This document shows, one piece after another, positions 43,728-55,060 of a stretch of DNA of 64,000 nucleotides (position 1 is its first letter; every line of letters starts with the position of its first letter). The stretch covers positions 62,001 to 126,000 of the forward strand of contig JABELC010000001.1 in NCBI GenBank assembly GCA_028455995.1. Direction: 5' to 3'. Origin of the DNA: Scleromitrula shiraiana (lineage: Eukaryota; Ascomycota; Leotiomycetes; Helotiales; Sclerotiniaceae). The notes beneath the pieces are model-generated. The model was not told the origin of the DNA. It saw only the letters and a program-made list of their open reading frames with translations, and did no database searches. A program made the position numbers and the translations under genes.

Positions 43728-44922
43728 TTGGATGGATGAATCTTAATGACAGTATATGTGGAATAGCATATGCGAGTGTTAGATTCTGGAAGGGGGCGGG
43801 TGTTGTGGTTGCATCTAGATATAGAACGAATAAACAAATTGAATGAATGTTTATAGACAATTAATTCTGTGTATCTTTTTACCCGTGATGTTCCCTCGCC
43901 TATCACTCTTTTAGATATGCTAAATACCACCCCTTTCAATCTTATGCATATAAGTTATTTGCCATCAACACCCAAATCTTGATCTCCCTGCCCATACTCA
44001 AAAACCAACTATATACCAATCCTACCTGATAATGAAATCACTACACCATTTTCGCAAAACCATCAGATTTCACTCTACTAAATCACCAATAAACATAGTA
44101 TCAAGAATCAAGAGGAAGCATATATGTAAAGACATTTCATTGAAATAATAAGTAGAAGATGTAATAACTGCTCCTATCCATCCAGCCAGCCAGTTCATCC
44201 AGTGCCTTCCTCCCCCAGAACTAAAACTCCAAAGAAAAACATAATGAAAAATTGCCCGTCATGAATCATCGTGGTCCGCCTACCCTCGCTTGCTATTTAC
44301 TGCGTTGAAATGAAATAAAATGATGTGATATGATAAGGTGTGTGTAAGATAAGCTGAGATAGAATCGAATTCGCAAGCAAGCTCGCGTTTATAGGATCCT
44401 ATTTATATCTTTCCTGCCTCTGTTCTATTTGTCTGTCCAAATGGAGAAATGAAGAAATGTGTAAATGATGTGCAATGAAAAGAAGAAACCTAAGTGAGAT
44501 GAAATCGAAAGGTAAAAATTGGTAAGATGAAAAATATGCGGTATGATGGGTATGGAAGTCAATTCGTAAGATGAAAAGGATGTAAGTTCGATGGTAGATG
44601 AGATTCTTTGCTGAGGATCGGGTGTGTTTTCATTCAGATGTTTTGTAGAGTGTGGTGTATGATGTTGTTGAATGGAGAACATGATCTTTGCAGATCTGAT
44701 CCGAAATGTAAAATATGATGGGCTGGAAGACGAAGGTGAATTAGAGAAATTCGATCTTCTTGATTCCAGTCTGCTTTGCGAAATCGTGAGAATGAGAAAT
44801 GTGAATCGATAAGTGCAATAAAGAATATGATAAATTATAAGCGTGGGAAGCTAAAAATGCGGCTGGTAAAGTGATGAAACTGGTGCAGCATGCAAGATGA
44901 ATATTGAAGTTGTGTTCTCAAC
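43728..44922. other. Intergenic between convergent genes
   Basis: 1.2 kb with no supported frame. It should contain the 3' untranslated regions of ZUO1 and of the GTPase gene. No RNA gene or long repeat was seen. Confidence 0.55.
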
Positions 44923-47900
44923 TCAACTATCGCTAACATCCGAATCGCCCTCCATTTCGAAGTCGGAGTCGTCGTTAATTCGGTCTCTCAAGATCTCTTC
45001 AATATCAGGAATAGAAAGTTCTTCATCCTCCTCGGTCTGTGGAATGGGATCAGCATCGTAGTTTCTTTCCCTAGTATCTTGCTGGACATCCGTCTGCCAG
45101 ACTTTGTACAAAGCGTCAATCTTGGCGGGAATAATTTGTCTCAACTTAAGCTTTGTTGTGGAAGTACCACGTCTTTCGCTACGGCGGTCTCCTCCCAATG
45201 TGTGCTCATCGAGTATAAGGGCCATTTCTTCCTTAAATTCGTTAATGAGTTCTCTAAACCCATCTTCAAGTTTTCGAGAGATATCAGCTACTAGTGCTTC
45301 CATAGCATCTTCCATTCTCTTGGATGCTGTGATATACATTGACTCCCCTCCAGCATTCTTAACGAAATTGCGGTGCACCTTTTTGTTACGCGCGTAAAGT
45401 CCTTTGCCTGCATGATGATTTAGCTTTTGTTCTGATCTAGTGTCCTCATACGGCGAAACTTACCACTTTCTGCACCACATTTTTCATAGGTTGGCGTCCA
45501 GATTTCAACACATGTCGGCTTGATCAAGCGCCAAACATCCTTGGTTCCCTTATCAAATTCCATGAAAGCGGCTTTCACATCGAGGCGCTCAATGACTCTC
45601 GAAATGCAATCTTGAAAATATATCATTGGGTTTTGTAAGCGAGGCGAGATATGCAAGCCTACTGCTACTAAACTTTGAGCATACTCTGCAAGCAACTTAC
45701 TAGACTCTTCAATATAAGGGGCTTCCATGGTCGGCACTTTTTGATGGATAGTCTGGGTCCAGATCTTCTTTAACGGATCCGCGTATTGGGCGTTTCTGCT
45801 CAGGGTCAGTATCATGATCTCAGATTGAAAGTACGGATCTTACAATTCTTCATTCCAATCGATCATACCAGCTTGAGAGCTTTTAAATTCTCCAAGATAT
45901 TTGTTAGTAGCTCGATGTGTCGACCAAACCATTGGTTTTTGAGTGCGGTATTTTACGACTCGTTTCTCCAAGCTTTTACCAGCTGTCTCCGCAATCTCAG
46001 AAAATTTCTCAAACAGGTCTTGACGGAGCACTTCTAGTACCGAATCTCCAGTAGATTTGCATAAGCGGGTGAAATTCTGTGTTTCAAGAGTTAGCGGTGG
46101 AGATATTACCTATAAGTGTTTGTAGGGTAGATTAAATACGTACCATGTTAAGAGCATTGAAGCCTTTCTCGACATGATAATCGAATTTCAGTCTCTCCTC
46201 TGGCAACATCTTGAAAGCAGTCGTTGTGTCTTGGAGCCACTTGCTAAGACGAACAAAAACATTGTCGAGCTCTATGATAAATGAATGGCAATTGCGAAGC
46301 CGAGTCTCCCATGTAGTAGCAATGAGCGCGTCCCGCAATTGTGGAATCCCCGTATCTGCACGAGTTCGAAATCCGCGCCTCAATGGTGTATCGTTATCTC
46401 CATTCACCAGAAGCATAAACGTATCTGCGGATGTGCAATGAACTTGCAGAGGTCTGCCAGATCTGTTATCTGTGATTTCTTCCCTCGCACTCTCGTAATC
46501 CTCAGTTAAAAGTGTAACATGTACCTTATTCCTGTTCATGATGCATGTATTTCTAATTCTAAAATGCGCATTTAGTTTGGCTGTCTCCAAGCTTTCTTTG
46601 TTTGTCTTGATCCTAAGCATCTCACGAGTTTCAGTTGCATGTTCTTTCTCGTGCTGTTCGTGACTGCGATGCAGATCGTGAATCTGTCGCACCAGGTCTC
46701 GCTCCTCCTTAGTCGCTGATGGTCCAACTAAAAATGATTAGCCGTCTATACCAACTTTACAATGAAGAAAAATACCTGTGCTTCTCTTTCGCTTGCGAGA
46801 TACGCCCCAGGAATTTTGCAAGTCTGAGGAGCCCTTTATGTTTCGTTCCAAAGTATTTAATTTAGCATTGATCTTTCTGAGAATTCCATCCTTCTGCCTG
46901 AGTATTTTTTCCTTGGCTTTCAACTCAGCATCAAGTTCAGAAATACGTTCCTGACAAGTTTCCCGCTCTCTGACGTCTTTGGAAACGGTTTCCTCCAACT
47001 CCGGATGGTCAGTTATGTACGAATCCATATCGAGCGATGCATCTGTCTGCGTGACGATGAAGAATATCGAATCCTTCATATACAAGCCATCCAGTTGCAT
47101 TGTACGACGCTGAGCATCATTCAATATCTCTTTGGCACCCTTATCCGTGGCGGCCCTCTTAGCATGTGCAGTAACACAACAGAGTGCCAGGTTTTTCATG
47201 TATTCAGCTGCCACTTGGCTTCTTGCCGCACTCGTATCATAGCTTCCGGGGAGATCCACAAGAACGATTCCAGTCTTTAGGATCTCAGACTTCACGAAGA
47301 GTTTGACAAGTTTTACAAGAGGCCAGACAGAGTGCAAGGTTCCGTCGTAGTATTCGTTGCTCGTATCGATGTAGGGCTTTATGGATTTGGAGAATTCTTT
47401 GAGATCATTCTTCTCCACAAGTCTAGTTTCGCCTGCGATCTTTCTGACTTTCTTATCAAACATGAGCTCGCTGACGGAGGTTTTGTTGAGATCATTCAGA
47501 TGTTTGAGTTGCTTGAAAACACATTTGTACTTATCAAATGTATTTTCCATCCTGTCTTTAATCTCCGGGTCAAGCTCATCATCTTCTTCCTTTTCCTGGG
47601 CATCCCAAGCCCTCTTATCCTGAAAGAGCTGTTCCAACTCCTTTTGAATTTCAGCGGCGCTGATGCCTTCAATCATTGCACGATACGAGTACTCCTCGTT
47701 GTTGTTGTAAGAAATCTCAACAATGACCGCGGTCGAGGCAAGCTCATGACTGACAGGCAGTAATCCGCGTTGGACTAGTAGTGCATTGATAAGCGAGGAT
47801 TTCCCGGCACCACTAGCACCGAGAAAACCAATATATATCGGATACTCTTTCTTCTGCTGTTGGACTTTCACTATATTTTACATCAGTCATTTGACATTGG

Positions 47901-48149
47901 GTGACAAGCAAATTGAAAATGATTCTTACTTAAATACGCTAGCTCCATTCTCACTACGGGATCGGTGTGCTTGTATTGGCTCAGGTCTCTAACAATTTGA
48001 TTGAGCGCATCATTGCCTGCCTTGAATGAAGCTTCTGCGATGCTTACTTGATGTACAAGCGGTCGATCATCTACTTTCTGCCATAACGATGACGTATTTG
48101 GCCAGCTTGGTGATCCTTGGTCTTCGATCTTCGACTCGGGAGATGCCAT
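44923..48149 (-). CDS. Large GTPase resembling nuclear GTPase SLIP-GC
   Basis: Six exons (48149-47930, 47870-46776, 46727-46144, 46076-45844, 45795-45464, 45407-44923) join in phase to about 982 residues. The G1 P-loop is GFLGASGAGKSSLINALL, G3 is VLVDLPGSYD and G4 is VTQTDA, so nucleotide binding looks intact. This is a dynamin-superfamily-like G domain with a long insert (residues about 160-290). It is followed by a coiled coil (ERETCQERISELDAELKAKE) and a long helical C-terminal half, ending in an acidic tail (DDSDFEMEGDSDVSDS). The layout resembles the animal nuclear GTPase SLIP-GC (NUGGC) and its many fungal relatives, whose roles are largely unknown; that assignment is from memory of the family. 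A putative bipartite basic stretch (SRKRKRST) might direct it to the nucleus. Confidence 0.85.
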
Positions 48150-48964
48150 TGCTATTATAGGAAGTTGCGAAGTTGGACAAGACAGTGGAGGGGAGTATGT
48201 GGGGGGTAGATAGAGTGTTCTTCTCGCCGATTTTGACTGCTGCCAACCTGATTTTGTTCAAATGTGGCACTCTTGTAGCAATATTTAATAAGTAGATTAG
48301 AAAGAATGGTTGAGCAAATCGTTTTTGAATTGATAAATTGAATTGACAAGTCTTGAAATTGAAGGTGTCGTTGTTAGGTTTTTGAAGGTGTTGAGAAAGT
48401 TTAGGATCAAGATGGAAAGTGCTAGTGAATCTTTTTGACACTAGCCCATTGTGAGGGTAACCTGATACTCAGAGTCCAAAGGTGAGCCCGTTAAAATGAT
48501 AGAGTGGGGAAGGTTGATGAGGTTTGGAGATCAAAGAGAAACTATGCAAGGTATGACAAGAGGATGAGACTGGTTTGCTGCAGTAACCTTCACATTTACT
48601 TCTCAAAGGAGCTTGACCGATATGGTGATCGATGAGTATTGGAGGTGGGTGTTGAAATATTATGAAGGTGAGGACTTAATTATGCGTTGATGTGTTTTGA
48701 AATAGACCTGTATATTTCACCGGCAATGAAGATCTATTTCAGCCGAGAATTTACCTCCCAAAAGAAGCATCGGATCATGTTATGTTCATCTTCTCCAGAT
48801 AATGTGAAATGATAACTTCTTCAATAGAATCTTATCTGTTACAACTCAATCTCAAAGGTATGTAGCTTTGTGCCCAAGGCAAGATGATGTTCATTCTCCT
48901 CTAATATGTACATACGTTTCTCATAGCGCCCTTCCACTCAACCACACTACCAATCTTGAATCCC
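48150..48964. other. Intergenic, no gene seen
   Basis: These 815 bp lie upstream of the large GTPase gene and downstream of the complex I gene. They contain the GTPase promoter and no supported frame. Confidence 0.5.
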
Positions 48965-49747
48965 TCATGGACCGTTTTGAGAGTAGATTTGTCGAGTGCG
49001 TAGATGCACTGGGAGTTCGCCTGCTGGGGTATCTGGAATTACCTTCCTGAGGTTCTAAGTTTCACCATAGGATCAGCAATTATTCTTCAATTCGGATGAA
49101 AAGATATTCCGCACCAGGTTATCAAAAACACATTTGTTTAGCCTCCACTCGAATGGTCGACATTGCCAAAGCTGTTGATTGTTGTTCTCGAGACACATCC
49201 TATTATATGATCAGGTATTGCTTTGTACAGTATATCTAACATAACTCCATGGACAATTGTCTTACCAGTGTTTCCGAAACTCCACAAGACAGTGCTTGTT
49301 TACGTCCTCAATTCTGTGATGCAAGTCAGCAGGTGATCATCTCCTTCCACCAACAACAGCCCCAGCCAAAATGACACCAAACCCTCCATGAAAATCCTGA
49401 TATCTCCTTCCAGAGTATCCCGCAATAGATAATACTCACACACTCCTCGCACATCTTGTAACCCTTCTACCCTCCTTCAAACAATCAATCTCTCCCTTTC
49501 CAGGGTTTTCGTTCTTGCATTGCATGAAATCATCATTATAGAGCCTGCATCTTGCACCGATAAAGAAACTGGCCGATAATAAGGGAGCCGAACTGCTTCC
49601 AACTTCGGTGACGGGAGGGATTTCGGCGGGCAATGGGGTAGTATCAATCAATGTCGTTTGATTGAATCTGCGGTTATTGTTAGTAACTATCTATGCAATT
49701 AATATTGCAAATATATGGAGAAAATACCTAGGTTGACGTGCGGCCAT
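48965..49747 (-). CDS. Complex I accessory subunit, NDUFA8 (20.8 kDa/PGIV) family
   Basis: Five small exons (49747-49728, 49667-49440, 49313-49266, 49199-49115, 49042-48965) give about 152 residues. The protein begins MAARQPRFNQTTLIDTTPLP and has a twin-CHCH arrangement: GARCRLYNDDFMQCKNENPG, EIDCLKEGRRVTRCARS, NKHCLVEFRKHWMCLENNNQ, QLWQCRRP-like text reading QLWQCRPFEW, and LNKCVFDNL. It ends VIPDTPAGELPVHLR plus a short tail. This matches the NDUFA8-type subunit on the intermembrane-space side of NADH dehydrogenase, folded by Mia40-driven disulfides. Only exon 2 is long enough to show as a frame. The last intron (acceptor at 49043) is the least certain junction. The gene is divergent from NUP57, with 461 bp between starts. 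Confidence 0.87.
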
Positions 49748-50208
49748 TTTGTAAAGTGTTATAAAGAGGGGGTGGGTTCATAAAAGTCCCAATTGATTGA
49801 TTTGATACTTTGAAAGCTGGATGAAGCTTTGGAGTGAGGTTCAGGAATGCGAGATCATTGATTGGTCCATCAGCCGACCCTTCAAGAAGTCGCGATTAAT
49901 TAGTAGAGCTTCGTCCCCGATAGAAGTAAAAGAGTCAAAAATTCACTTTTTACGTTTCCACCATTCAAATATTTCAATCATCTTACCAATTCAAGATAAT
50001 GCTTTACAGGTTTCTATTGCATGGGCTATAAAATACGGAATCTAAGTTGAAAGATTTAAAACTTCATAAATAGAAACCATTGAGCGCGTTCGCGAATTTA
50101 AACCGCTACAAAGCTTGTCTACCAGATTCCATCGAGGAAACCGGCATATCTTTGCGCAATATCTAAAGCATCAAGCCTTTCTGATTTGAAAGAAGCAAAT
50201 AATACAAT
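49748..50208. promoter_or_regulatory. Divergent promoter region, NDUFA8-type gene and NUP57
   Basis: The two start codons face away from each other across 461 bp, so both promoters lie here. No individual regulatory site was identified. Confidence 0.45.
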
Positions 50209-51569
50209 ATGTTTGGAAGTACTTTAGGGCAAAATAAGCCAGCTGGCGGAGGATTATTTGGATCAACGACCGCAACTACGCAACCCACGGGATCATTATT
50301 TGGAGCGACAACTACGGGGACTCAGCAACAAGGAGGATTATTTGGTGGTGCGTTAGGACAGAGCACACAGCAACCTCAACAACCGCAGACTGGCGGACTC
50401 TTTGGTGGACTTGGTTCGAATACCCAACAAAATCAACCTCAAGCAAGTTCTTTATTTGGAGGTACACTTGGCCAAAATACTCAACAACAACAGCAGCAGC
50501 AGCAGCAACAACCAGCAGGCTTATTTGGAGGCATGACCATGGGTGCTCAACAGCAAGCTCAACAACCATCACTCCTCGGCGCATCACAACAACAAAATCA
50601 GTTATTTGGACAATCTCAGCAAGCTCAAGGATTTGGTCAGACGCAGCAAGGACAGTTTGGTAGTTCATTATTCAACACGAGTCAAATGAGACCTCGTATG
50701 TTTTCCATGAATTGTAACTAGGAGGAGCATAAGCTAACATCTATATAGGTGAGAAAAGTGTCATGGACCAAATTCAAACAATCGTAGACAAGTGGGATAC
50801 AGGCAATCAATCCTGTGCATTTCAACATTATTTTTACAACAAAGTGGACGAGGGCTTAGCACCATTTTATGGACCCTCTCCTAACGAAGATCCGAAAGCT
50901 TGGGAAGAAGCTTTATCGAAAAAACCTGGACCTGGATACATTCCTGTGTTATGTATTGGCTTCGCCCAAATGGGGGAAAGAATAAAAATCCAACAAAGCA
51001 ATCTTGCAAGTTTTAATTCACGTTTACACGAGATTAATAATGCTTTGACGGACCTTCTTCAAAGACACGATACGAAGACAAGTATTCGAGCTATGGATGC
51101 AAGAAGGAAACATGTGGTGTTAAAACAAAGATGTATTGCTTTAGCGACCAAGGTCCAGGTGTTGAGGAATAGGGGATATGCACTTGGTGGTGATGAAGAG
51201 GACGTTAAAGCTAAACTTACAAAATTGGAAAAGTCGGCCAACGACCCTGGATTGGGTGCTCGAGGAGAAGAAATATGGGCTAGAATGATTAATGTTCAGG
51301 AAAGAGGTAGATTATTGAGGAGTGAGTTGGAGAAAGCTGGACAGGAGACTGAGGAAACTTTGGACGACGTGATGAATACAAGAGCAAAGAAGGTACGTTG
51401 CATACATCTAATTATGGATTGCAGAAGAGATTCTAATCAAACTTTACCAATACAGATCCTAGAAGATTATCAAACACAATTGGGATTTTTGAAAAAGGAG
51501 TTGGATAAGATACATAAAGATTATCTCGAATGGGAAAAAGAACAACCACAATTAGGGCAAAAGAAATGA
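50209..51569 (+). CDS. NUP57: Nucleoporin Nup57/Nup54 (FG nucleoporin)
   Basis: Three exons (50209-50695, 50749-51392, 51456-51569) give 414 residues. The first 160 residues are a GLFG/FG repeat region (repeated GGLFGG and SLFG units with Gln-rich spacers), which forms part of the pore permeability barrier. The rest is the conserved helical Nup54 domain: WDTGNQSCAFQHYFYNKVDE, RPxx-like text reading GPGYIPVLCIGFAQMGERIK, ARRKHVVLKQRCIALATKVQ, LRNRGYALGGDEEDVKAKL and LEDYQTQLGFLKKELDKIH. This domain pairs with Nsp1 and Nup49 in the central channel trimer. The intron positions follow GTATGT and GTACGT donors. The length is slightly shorter than yeast Nup57. Confidence 0.95.
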
Positions 51570-52359
51570 AAATAAAACGGGGGAGAACAGAAAACACAAT
51601 TGCAAGGAAGATATTGGTGGATGGATTGCAAAAATATACCCAGACCATGGATCGATTGATGGTTAATTACATTCTTCTACATTAATACTTTGGCGCCATG
51701 GTATGGCATAAGGTGGGATAGGGTGAGATGGGTGGGATGGATATCATAGGAGGTAGAGGAGATGAGGATCAGATCTCAAGAAAATACAAATGTAAAATGG
51801 ATAGATCCATCGACTAGATATTATATATCCATCCATCTCCACCATGAACCATATAGCACAAGTCCACAAGCCTCCATCCTGATACTGTATTTCTCGCCGA
51901 TGTGGCTTGATGTAATTCCGTCTTACATAAATGGATCTTAAATCGCAAAGTCCTACCCGAATAGTTGGGGCCGAGCGGGTCGGATGAGGTGAGAACTAGT
52001 TTGGTACTGCCGACTCGGCTCACTCACCGCGCCCTGTTGACAACATCACATTGCGCATCATAGAGATGTAATCGGCTTTTTACGGTGCGAGGGACGAATA
52101 CTACGTCAAACCAATAGCCCTGGTACCTAGTAGGTGTAATTTCTGTTTGTATAAAAGTTTGTGATTCCCCGTTCGTTCGTTCTTTCTTTTGTTTTGTAAC
52201 TTTTGCTTGAGGACTTTTTGCTGGTTGGGTTCCTCGAATACTTTTTTATACTTATCGATTTTCGATCAATCACCTGCTTTGCTTCAGGATATCTTATATT
52301 CTCATCTTACCTCACCCCATCCCATCCCATCCCATCCCATCCTACCCCTTTCCACCAAA
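51570..52359. other. Intergenic, no gene seen
   Basis: About 0.8 kb between co-directional genes. A CCCAT repeat (about 52316-52341) lies just upstream of the acetyltransferase start, within its 5' untranslated region. No RNA gene was found. Confidence 0.55.
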
Positions 52360-53462
52360 ATGTCCTCCGTACCACCCCCCACCATTTCCTCCTCTTTCGC
52401 ACCCCTCTCCTCTCTCCCTCCCTCATTCTCAACCTCCCTCCCCCTCGTATCACCACACTACCCGTCCTTCCCAACTCCCGTGCGTATCCCGCTCCCCACC
52501 TCCCCATCCCTCTCCCTCCAGCCCCTCCAACCCCACCACATCCCCACCCTCTACACATCCATCGCCGGCTCCGAAAACATAATGAATTACAAATATCTCC
52601 CCTTCGGGCCTTTCCTCACCTTGGAATCGTTCACGGAATACATCACCTGGTTGACTGGGAGTGAGAGCGGGTTTGTCTGTTGGGCTATTGTGAAGTCGAA
52701 AGGAAAATTCGGAGATGGGAATGCAGCGGCAGGAGGGGATAAGAGTGATAATGTGAACGAGGAGGAAACAATAGGAACGATATCCCTCCTCAACATATCC
52801 ACGGAGCACAAAAAAGTAGAGATTGGAGCGATAATATTCGGGAAGGAATTGAGACGGACGAGGGCGGCTACGGGGGTTTTCGAGGGGTTATTGGGGTGGT
52901 TGTTTGAGGGGGGTTGGGAGAGGGTTGAATGGGTTAGTTTTTACTTTTTTAATTTTATTCTGGGAGTTAAGTTGGGAAGAGGAGAGGAAAGAAGATGGGC
53001 GTGGATGTGGATGTGGATGTGGATATGAATGGAGTGAGCTAATAATGAATGATGATATAGAAATGCAACCTCGAAAACACCGCTAGTCGTCGAGCTGCTA
53101 CGCGCTTAGGATTCGTCCATGAAGGAATCTTTAGACGGCATTTGATTGTTAGGGGGAGAAGGAGAGATAGTGTAAGTCCCACCCAGCTTCAACTTTTTTT
53201 TCTTCCTACATTATCTCCCTTATTTTGTATCTATTGGATTGGTTTTGATAACGTGATGTCATAGTGGTATGGGAGTATCATACTTGAAGATTGGGAAGTA
53301 TCGAGAAAAGCATTGGGGGAATGGATGAAGGAAGAGAATTTCGATGAGGAGGGGAAGCAAAAGAGGGGGCTAGTGGAGATTAGGGAGGCGTTGAGAAAGG
53401 AGGGGAAGGAAGAAGGAACTTGGGGGTTGGGAATGGACGGTAGTCCGGTATATTTGGAGTAA
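52360..53462 (+). CDS. GNAT-family N-acetyltransferase (RimJ/RimL-like)
   Basis: Three exons (52360-52932, 53061-53171, 53265-53462) give 293 residues. The fold is recognisable from LQPLQPHHIPTLYTSIAGSE, MNYKYLPFGPFLTLESFTEY, IGTISLLNISTEHKKVEIGA and IIFGKELRRTRAATGVFEGL (the acetyl-CoA loop region). These are followed, after the first intron, by KCNLENTASRRAATRLGFVH and EGIFRRHLIVRGRRRDS, and then VWYGS-type text reading WYGSIILEDWEVS. This is the pattern of Pfam Acetyltransf_3 proteins, which use acetyl-CoA to modify N-termini or small molecules. The substrate cannot be deduced. The first 60 residues are Ser/Pro-rich. The start at 52360 is preferred over upstream non-ATG extension because family homology begins after it. 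Confidence 0.9.
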
Positions 53463-54228
53463 AAGGGAGGTGGTTGTATGGATGTGGAGGAGATAATACA
53501 TTTTTGCCCGGTCGATTTGTTGGCTGGATAATTGACTTTGATTAATAGGGAGATATACATGTTATAATGACAGGCATAGATTTAGATGGGACTTGATGAA
53601 TTTGATGAGTTTTATAAAAAAAGATTTAATTTTGTATGGTTGGGGTTCTCTCAACTTGTGATACTGTAGTGAGTGGTACAAAAGAGTTGTTATAAATGAA
53701 TATGCTAGAATAGAGTGTTAGTCTTTCGAGAATGTCCAGTCCCCAATTCAGTTGGAACCATTTCGTATGGTAACCATAGAATAGATCTATACTCGTCTCG
53801 TCTATCCGGTGTAAATGAATCTATTCCCTCTCATCTCATTTCATCTCATTGAGATATCATACCAAACCAAACCAACAATATCACACGAACTCGCACCAAA
53901 TCCTAATTGAAAGTGGAAAATCTCTGAACTGTAAGCATATATATATTCTAATCCGAGCGAATACAAACTCTCCCCGATGGTTTCTTTCTCTCTTTCTTCT
54001 TTCCCTCATACATACAGTCCTAACCCCATCCCATCCCATGCAAAATCTATATGCGTCTCATATCTATCCGTCCTGTTATACATTTCCTCCCCTTCCTCCC
54101 CTCTATCATTCCTCTCTCCGTACCTTCATATAATACAAGTTCCATTTCATTTCATTTCTTTCCTTCATCATCGGGGTCGTCCGGGGGTTCGAGGTACTCA
54201 GTAGGGTTGGGCGAATAAAGGGTTTGGT
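53463..54228. other. Intergenic between convergent genes
   Basis: About 0.77 kb, containing CCATC and CATTT runs but no supported frame. It should hold both 3' untranslated regions. Confidence 0.55.
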
Positions 54229-54632
54229 TTATACGAGGTTCTTGATGGTGTTGACCACAAACGGTGCTATTATATAGTAAGATCAAAATTAGCATCGGGT
54301 TAAATCAACATCGCATCACATCGCAATGTGCAGCACAAGTAAGTAATCAACTAGCAGAAATAATAGAATAGAATAGGCCGGAATGAAATGAATTGAAATG
54401 AAACGGAAGAAATGAGAAGAAGAACATACAAAAATAGAGTAAGATAACCCCAGTAATGACTCGTTGAACGGTCGAGGAAGCCTCAGCTTCCATGGCTCTG
54501 AGCTCGGCTTGGTTTGGTTGTGTTGGTGCTGTTTATTGATTTGTCTGTTAGATTGACATGCATGATATGATAGATACTTTACTAAAATAGTATAATTGGG
54601 GAAAATAGAAGGTACTTACGTCCTCCGAACAT
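54229..54632 (-). CDS. TOM5: Tom5-like small subunit of the mitochondrial import complex
   Basis: Three exons (54632-54620, 54528-54430, 54266-54229) encode just 49 residues: the protein starts MFGGPPTQPNQAELRAMEAE, continues through a single hydrophobic segment (VQRVITGVILLYFSPFVVNT) and ends IKNLV. Both introns have perfect GTAAGT/GTATGT donors and AACAG/TATAG-type acceptors. A short acidic N-terminus plus one C-terminal membrane anchor with LYxSPFV is the pattern of fungal Tom5, a tail-anchored subunit that helps pass precursors to Tom40. The 13-bp first exon makes the gene invisible to simple frame scans. The assignment is from pattern, not a search; another small mitochondrial membrane protein is possible. 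Confidence 0.72.
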
Positions 54633-55060
54633 GTTGGCGTATATATGGTGTGATGTGATGCGTTGGGAGATTCAATATATCAAGGTTTTGGTGGTGGTCG
54701 TCGATGATGTTCATATATAAATTTTTAATCTAATCTATTTTTTGCTGACTCGCCTCGCCCACCTGAGCTGGGGGTTGGGCTGGCTCGGCTCGGCGGGCTG
54801 CTCAGTCCTTACTAGGTAGGAGAAAAAAGTGGGTAATTTTGACATCTCAAACATCCAACTTCTAGATAATAAATTTACATTCTGAATACATTTAATTTTG
54901 CTAATCAAATTATCATTGTACAATAAAGCCAGTTCTTGGTGTTTCGACCGCTGTATTCGACGGGCTTCGTCGCCATTTTACGCAGCCTCAGCACGCGCTA
55001 GCGGTATCGTTCACGTGCATCAGCGCGAACAGTACTCACTCTTCTCTATAAAAATTTCAT
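54633..55060. other. Intergenic, no gene seen
   Basis: About 430 bp between the Tom5-like start and the 3' end of the broken kinase, which lies further along on the same strand. It includes the Tom5-like promoter and possibly a lost last exon of the kinase. Confidence 0.4.

Noticed and set aside
52189..52359. Upstream extension of the acetyltransferase frame
   Set aside because: The extension runs through the CCCAT repeat and promoter-like DNA; the ATG at 52360 has good context and family homology starts after it.
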